Assembly (NCBI GenBank): GCA_002424365.1
Contig: DIRQ01000052.1
Coordinates: 1-52,932, forward strand
Source of the DNA: Syntrophomonas sp. UBA5432
Lineage (GTDB): Bacteria; Bacillota; Syntrophomonadia; Syntrophomonadales; Syntrophomonadaceae
DNA length: 52,932 nucleotides
Reading direction: 5' to 3'
Positions 51,182 to 52,932 of the stretch are shown in pieces. The notes beneath the pieces are model-generated. The model had not been told where the DNA came from, made no database searches, and saw nothing but the letters and a program-made list of their open reading frames with translations. Each line of letters starts with the position of its first letter. Positions within the stretch are counted from its first letter, which is position 1. The position numbers and the translations under genes are program-made.

Positions 51182-52501
51182 TTGAATAAAATCGCCTTTT
51201 ACACCCTAGGCTGTAAGGTTAACCAGGTGGAAACGGAACAACTAAAAGAAGAATTTATCCATCGGGGCTATGAAATAGTTGATTTTACTGACGAAGCTGA
51301 TGTTTATCTCATAAACACATGTACCGTCACTCATGTTAGTGACCGTAAATCCAGGGCTATTATACGGAGGGCAGCCCGCCATTCCCATGCTCTGGTGGCG
51401 GTTACCGGCTGTATGGCTCAGGTTTCCGATAAAGAGCTGGCCGGTATTGAAGGAATTGACCTTATCGTAAGTAATCTGGATAAAGAAAACATGGCCGATA
51501 TAATCGAAGAATTAGACCCGGGGCAGCCAAAACCAATAATAGTAGAGCATTTATTAGATAAAGATAGAAAACTAAGGCCGGTACTATACTCCCGGCTGCA
51601 CGAACGTACCCGGGCCTTTGTAAAGATTCAGGACGGGTGTGAGAGTGGGTGTTCCTATTGTATTGTACCCCGGGCACGAGGCCCTGTACGCAGCAAGTTG
51701 CCTGAACATGTCCTGGAGGAAATTGAACAACTGCTTTCGCTAGGTTATCGGGAAATAGTCTTAACTGGTATTCATACCGGTTTTTACGGCAAAGACTTGG
51801 ATAATTGGGATCTTTTTCGGCTCCTGGATAAAATCCTGGCTGAAATAGGAGGCGACTATCGCCTGCGCTTGAGCTCATTGGAACCCCTGGAAGTCAGTCA
51901 GGAACTCATTGATCTCATAGCCGGTAATTCCAGGATGTGCCGCCATTTTCACGTACCACTGCAGAGCGGCAGCAACCGTATACTTAAGGCTATGAACCGG
52001 CGTTACAGCCGGGAGTATTATCATGACCTGCTGCAGGGAATCGCCGCTCGCATATCTGGTGTAGCCCTTACCACAGATGTTATGGTAGGTTTCCCTGGTG
52101 AAGATGAGAAGGATTTTAAAGACACTTACGACCTTATAGACAGTTTGCCCTTTATGGATTTACATGTTTTTCCCTATTCCAGACGTCCCGGCACCAGAGC
52201 TGCCTCCATGACACCACAGGTATTACCCCAGGAAAAACAAGTCCGCAGCCAGAAACTCTTGGACCTGGCTGAGCGAAAGCATAAAGATTTCATCGCCGGT
52301 CAGGTGGGTCAGGAGCTAACCGTGCTAGTTGAAAAACAAACTGGAGAGCAGGATTATGTTGGCCTCAGTGACAACTATATCGAAGTCAGCTTCCAGTCTC
52401 CCCACGATGTGTGTGGGGAACTCATTCGGGGTAAAGTGGAAAGGGTTAATGCCGAACAGATTAAAGTTAGCTTAGTTAGAAACAAGCCGTCAGGGGGTTA
52501 G
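51182..52501 (+). CDS. mtaB: tRNA t6A37 methylthiotransferase MtaB
   Basis: Adds a methylthio group to t6A37 of tRNAs reading ANN codons, giving ms2t6A. The 439 residues comprise an N-terminal UPF0004 domain with three cysteines (TLGCKVNQVE, LINTCTVTH, AVTGCMAQ), a radical SAM core with Cys153-x3-Cys157-x2-Cys160 (DGCESGCSYCIVPRARG) and a C-terminal TRAM domain. LGCKVNQ distinguishes MtaB from MiaB. The TTG start has AAAGGAG upstream. Its place after prmA-rsmE matches Bacillus yqeT-yqeU-yqeV, here split by the sigma operon and the MBL gene. Confidence 0.95.
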   Translation: MNKIAFYTLGCKVNQVETEQLKEEFIHRGYEIVDFTDEADVYLINTCTVTHVSDRKSRAIIRRAARHSHALVAVTGCMAQVSDKELAGIEGIDLIVSNLDKENMADIIEELDPGQPKPIIVEHLLDKDRKLRPVLYSRLHERTRAFVKIQDGCESGCSYCIVPRARGPVRSKLPEHVLEEIEQLLSLGYREIVLTGIHTGFYGKDLDNWDLFRLLDKILAEIGGDYRLRLSSLEPLEVSQELIDLIAGNSRMCRHFHVPLQSGSNRILKAMNRRYSREYYHDLLQGIAARISGVALTTDVMVGFPGEDEKDFKDTYDLIDSLPFMDLHVFPYSRRPGTRAASMTPQVLPQEKQVRSQKLLDLAERKHKDFIAGQVGQELTVLVEKQTGEQDYVGLSDNYIEVSFQSPHDVCGELIRGKVERVNAEQIKVSLVRNKPSGG

Positions 52502-52517
52502 TCCTACGGTTGACATT

Positions 52518-52538
52518 ACCCATAACAAATATGGGTTT
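52518..52538. terminator. Weak terminator-like hairpin between mtaB and msrB
   Basis: ACCCATA (52518-52524) pairs with TATGGGT (52530-52536) around five bases; only a short T stretch follows. It lies between convergent genes. Confidence 0.45.
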
Positions 52539-52570
52539 GATAGCAAAACAAGGACTTTTAATGCATAAAA

Positions 52571-52932
52571 TTAGGGTTTTCCAAACAGGTAGGAATATTC
52601 ACCATATCCTTCCTCTTCTAATTCTTCTTTGGGAATAAAACGGAGGGCGGCGGAATTAACACAGTAGCGTAAGCCCCCGGGTGATGGACCATCATTAAAT
52701 ACGTGTCCCAGATGGGAGTCGGCTCCTTTGCTTCTAACTTCTGTACTTATCATGTCATGGCTGTAATCAGCCTTCTCTTTTATGTTTTCTGCATGAAGGG
52801 GTCTGGTGAAACTGGGGTAACCGCATCCAGAATCATATTTATGCAGTGAGCTAAACAGGAGTTTTCCGGAAACGATATCAACATAGATACCCTTCTTATG
52901 GTTATTCCAGTATTCGTTATTAAAGGGGGGGG
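52571..52932 (-). CDS. msrB: Peptide methionine-R-sulfoxide reductase MsrB (5' end missing)
   Basis: Repairs oxidised methionine in proteins. The visible part (about 120 residues, 5' end beyond the window) starts at FNNEYWNNHKKGIYVDIVSG and continues with LHKYDSGCGYPSFTRPL and SKGADSHLGHVFNDGPSPGG. The catalytic cysteine is in LRYCVNSAALRF. The second zinc-type cysteine pairs are absent, so this is the non-zinc form. The gene could be free-standing or the C-terminal half of an MsrA-MsrB fusion. The frame reads through the eight-G run at the window edge, which may itself be an artefact. Confidence 0.92.
   Translation of the reverse strand, partial: PPFNNEYWNNHKKGIYVDIVSGKLLFSSLHKYDSGCGYPSFTRPLHAENIKEKADYSHDMISTEVRSKGADSHLGHVFNDGPSPGGLRYCVNSAALRFIPKEELEEEGYGEYSYLFGKP

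Noticed and set aside
52925..52932. Run of eight G at the window end as a functional element
   Set aside because: It falls within the msrB reading frame and at the sequence edge, so an end artefact or ordinary proline codons are simpler explanations.

Overview
The window looks like a chromosome segment of a spore-forming, Gram-positive anaerobe of the class Clostridia. The best match I can suggest is the Syntrophomonas neighbourhood, but that is inferred from gene content and order, not from a search. The evidence is strong AAGGAGG-type ribosome sites, frequent TTG/GTG starts, a T-box leader, spoIIP and a Spo0B-like gene, the Firmicute pair Prp plus an N-terminally extended L27, a CIRCE operator, and an archaeal-like (group III) chaperonin inside the dnaK operon. 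No phage genes, intact transposase genes or CRISPR arrays were seen.

Layout. 1-1.7 kb: a secreted lipoprotein. 1.6-11.7 kb (+): a long translation and growth block: B12-binding-type radical SAM protein, its DUF2344 partner, RNase G, L21 (with leader), Prp protease, L27, Spo0B-like protein, Obg, ProB, ProA and a DedA-family membrane protein. 11.8-15.5 kb (-): a chemotaxis receptor, a cysteine-synthase-family enzyme and a cysteine-cluster protein. 15.7-17.3 kb (+): nadD, yqeK, rsfS. 17.3-20.8 kb (-): a DNA alkyltransferase and leuS, preceded by a T-box leader that contains a complete tRNA-Ala gene. 21.1-24.1 kb (+): comEA and comEC. 24.4-28.2 kb (-): an ECF sigma factor with a DUF4179-type partner, a decayed NYN/OST-HTH gene on the + strand, and an MtaD/DadD-type deaminase. 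28.5-31.7 kb: a small membrane protein, a MATE transporter, holA and rpsT. 32.2-38.5 kb (+): spoIIP, a YqxA-position gene, murJ, lepA, hemW. 38.5-46.7 kb (+): the heat-shock operon hrcA, group III chaperonin, grpE, dnaK, dnaJ, then prmA and rsmE. 46.8-49.7 kb (-): a tightly overlapping ECF sigma / zinc-finger anti-sigma / two membrane proteins module. 50.2-52.9 kb: an MBL-fold hydrolase, mtaB, and msrB running off the right edge (-).

The backbone follows the conserved Firmicute order obg ... nadD-yqeK-rsfS ... comEA-comEC-holA-rpsT-spoIIP-lepA-hemW-hrcA-grpE-dnaK-dnaJ-prmA-rsmE-mtaB, with accessory genes inserted between blocks. The germination protease gene gpr, usual between rpsT and spoIIP, is absent from that slot; a repeat-rich spacer sits there instead.

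The most notable signals are (1) the tRNA-Ala gene lying between Stem I and the antiterminator of the leuS T-box, (2) the group III chaperonin under CIRCE/HrcA control, (3) at least five copies of a dispersed intergenic repeat, two of them extended to about 280-340 bp, plus a second family of short palindromes with a GGGACGGT-like core, (4) a possible five-codon leader peptide overlapping a terminator-like hairpin before the radical SAM/RNase G operon, and (5) several genes whose ribosome site points at a non-standard start codon.
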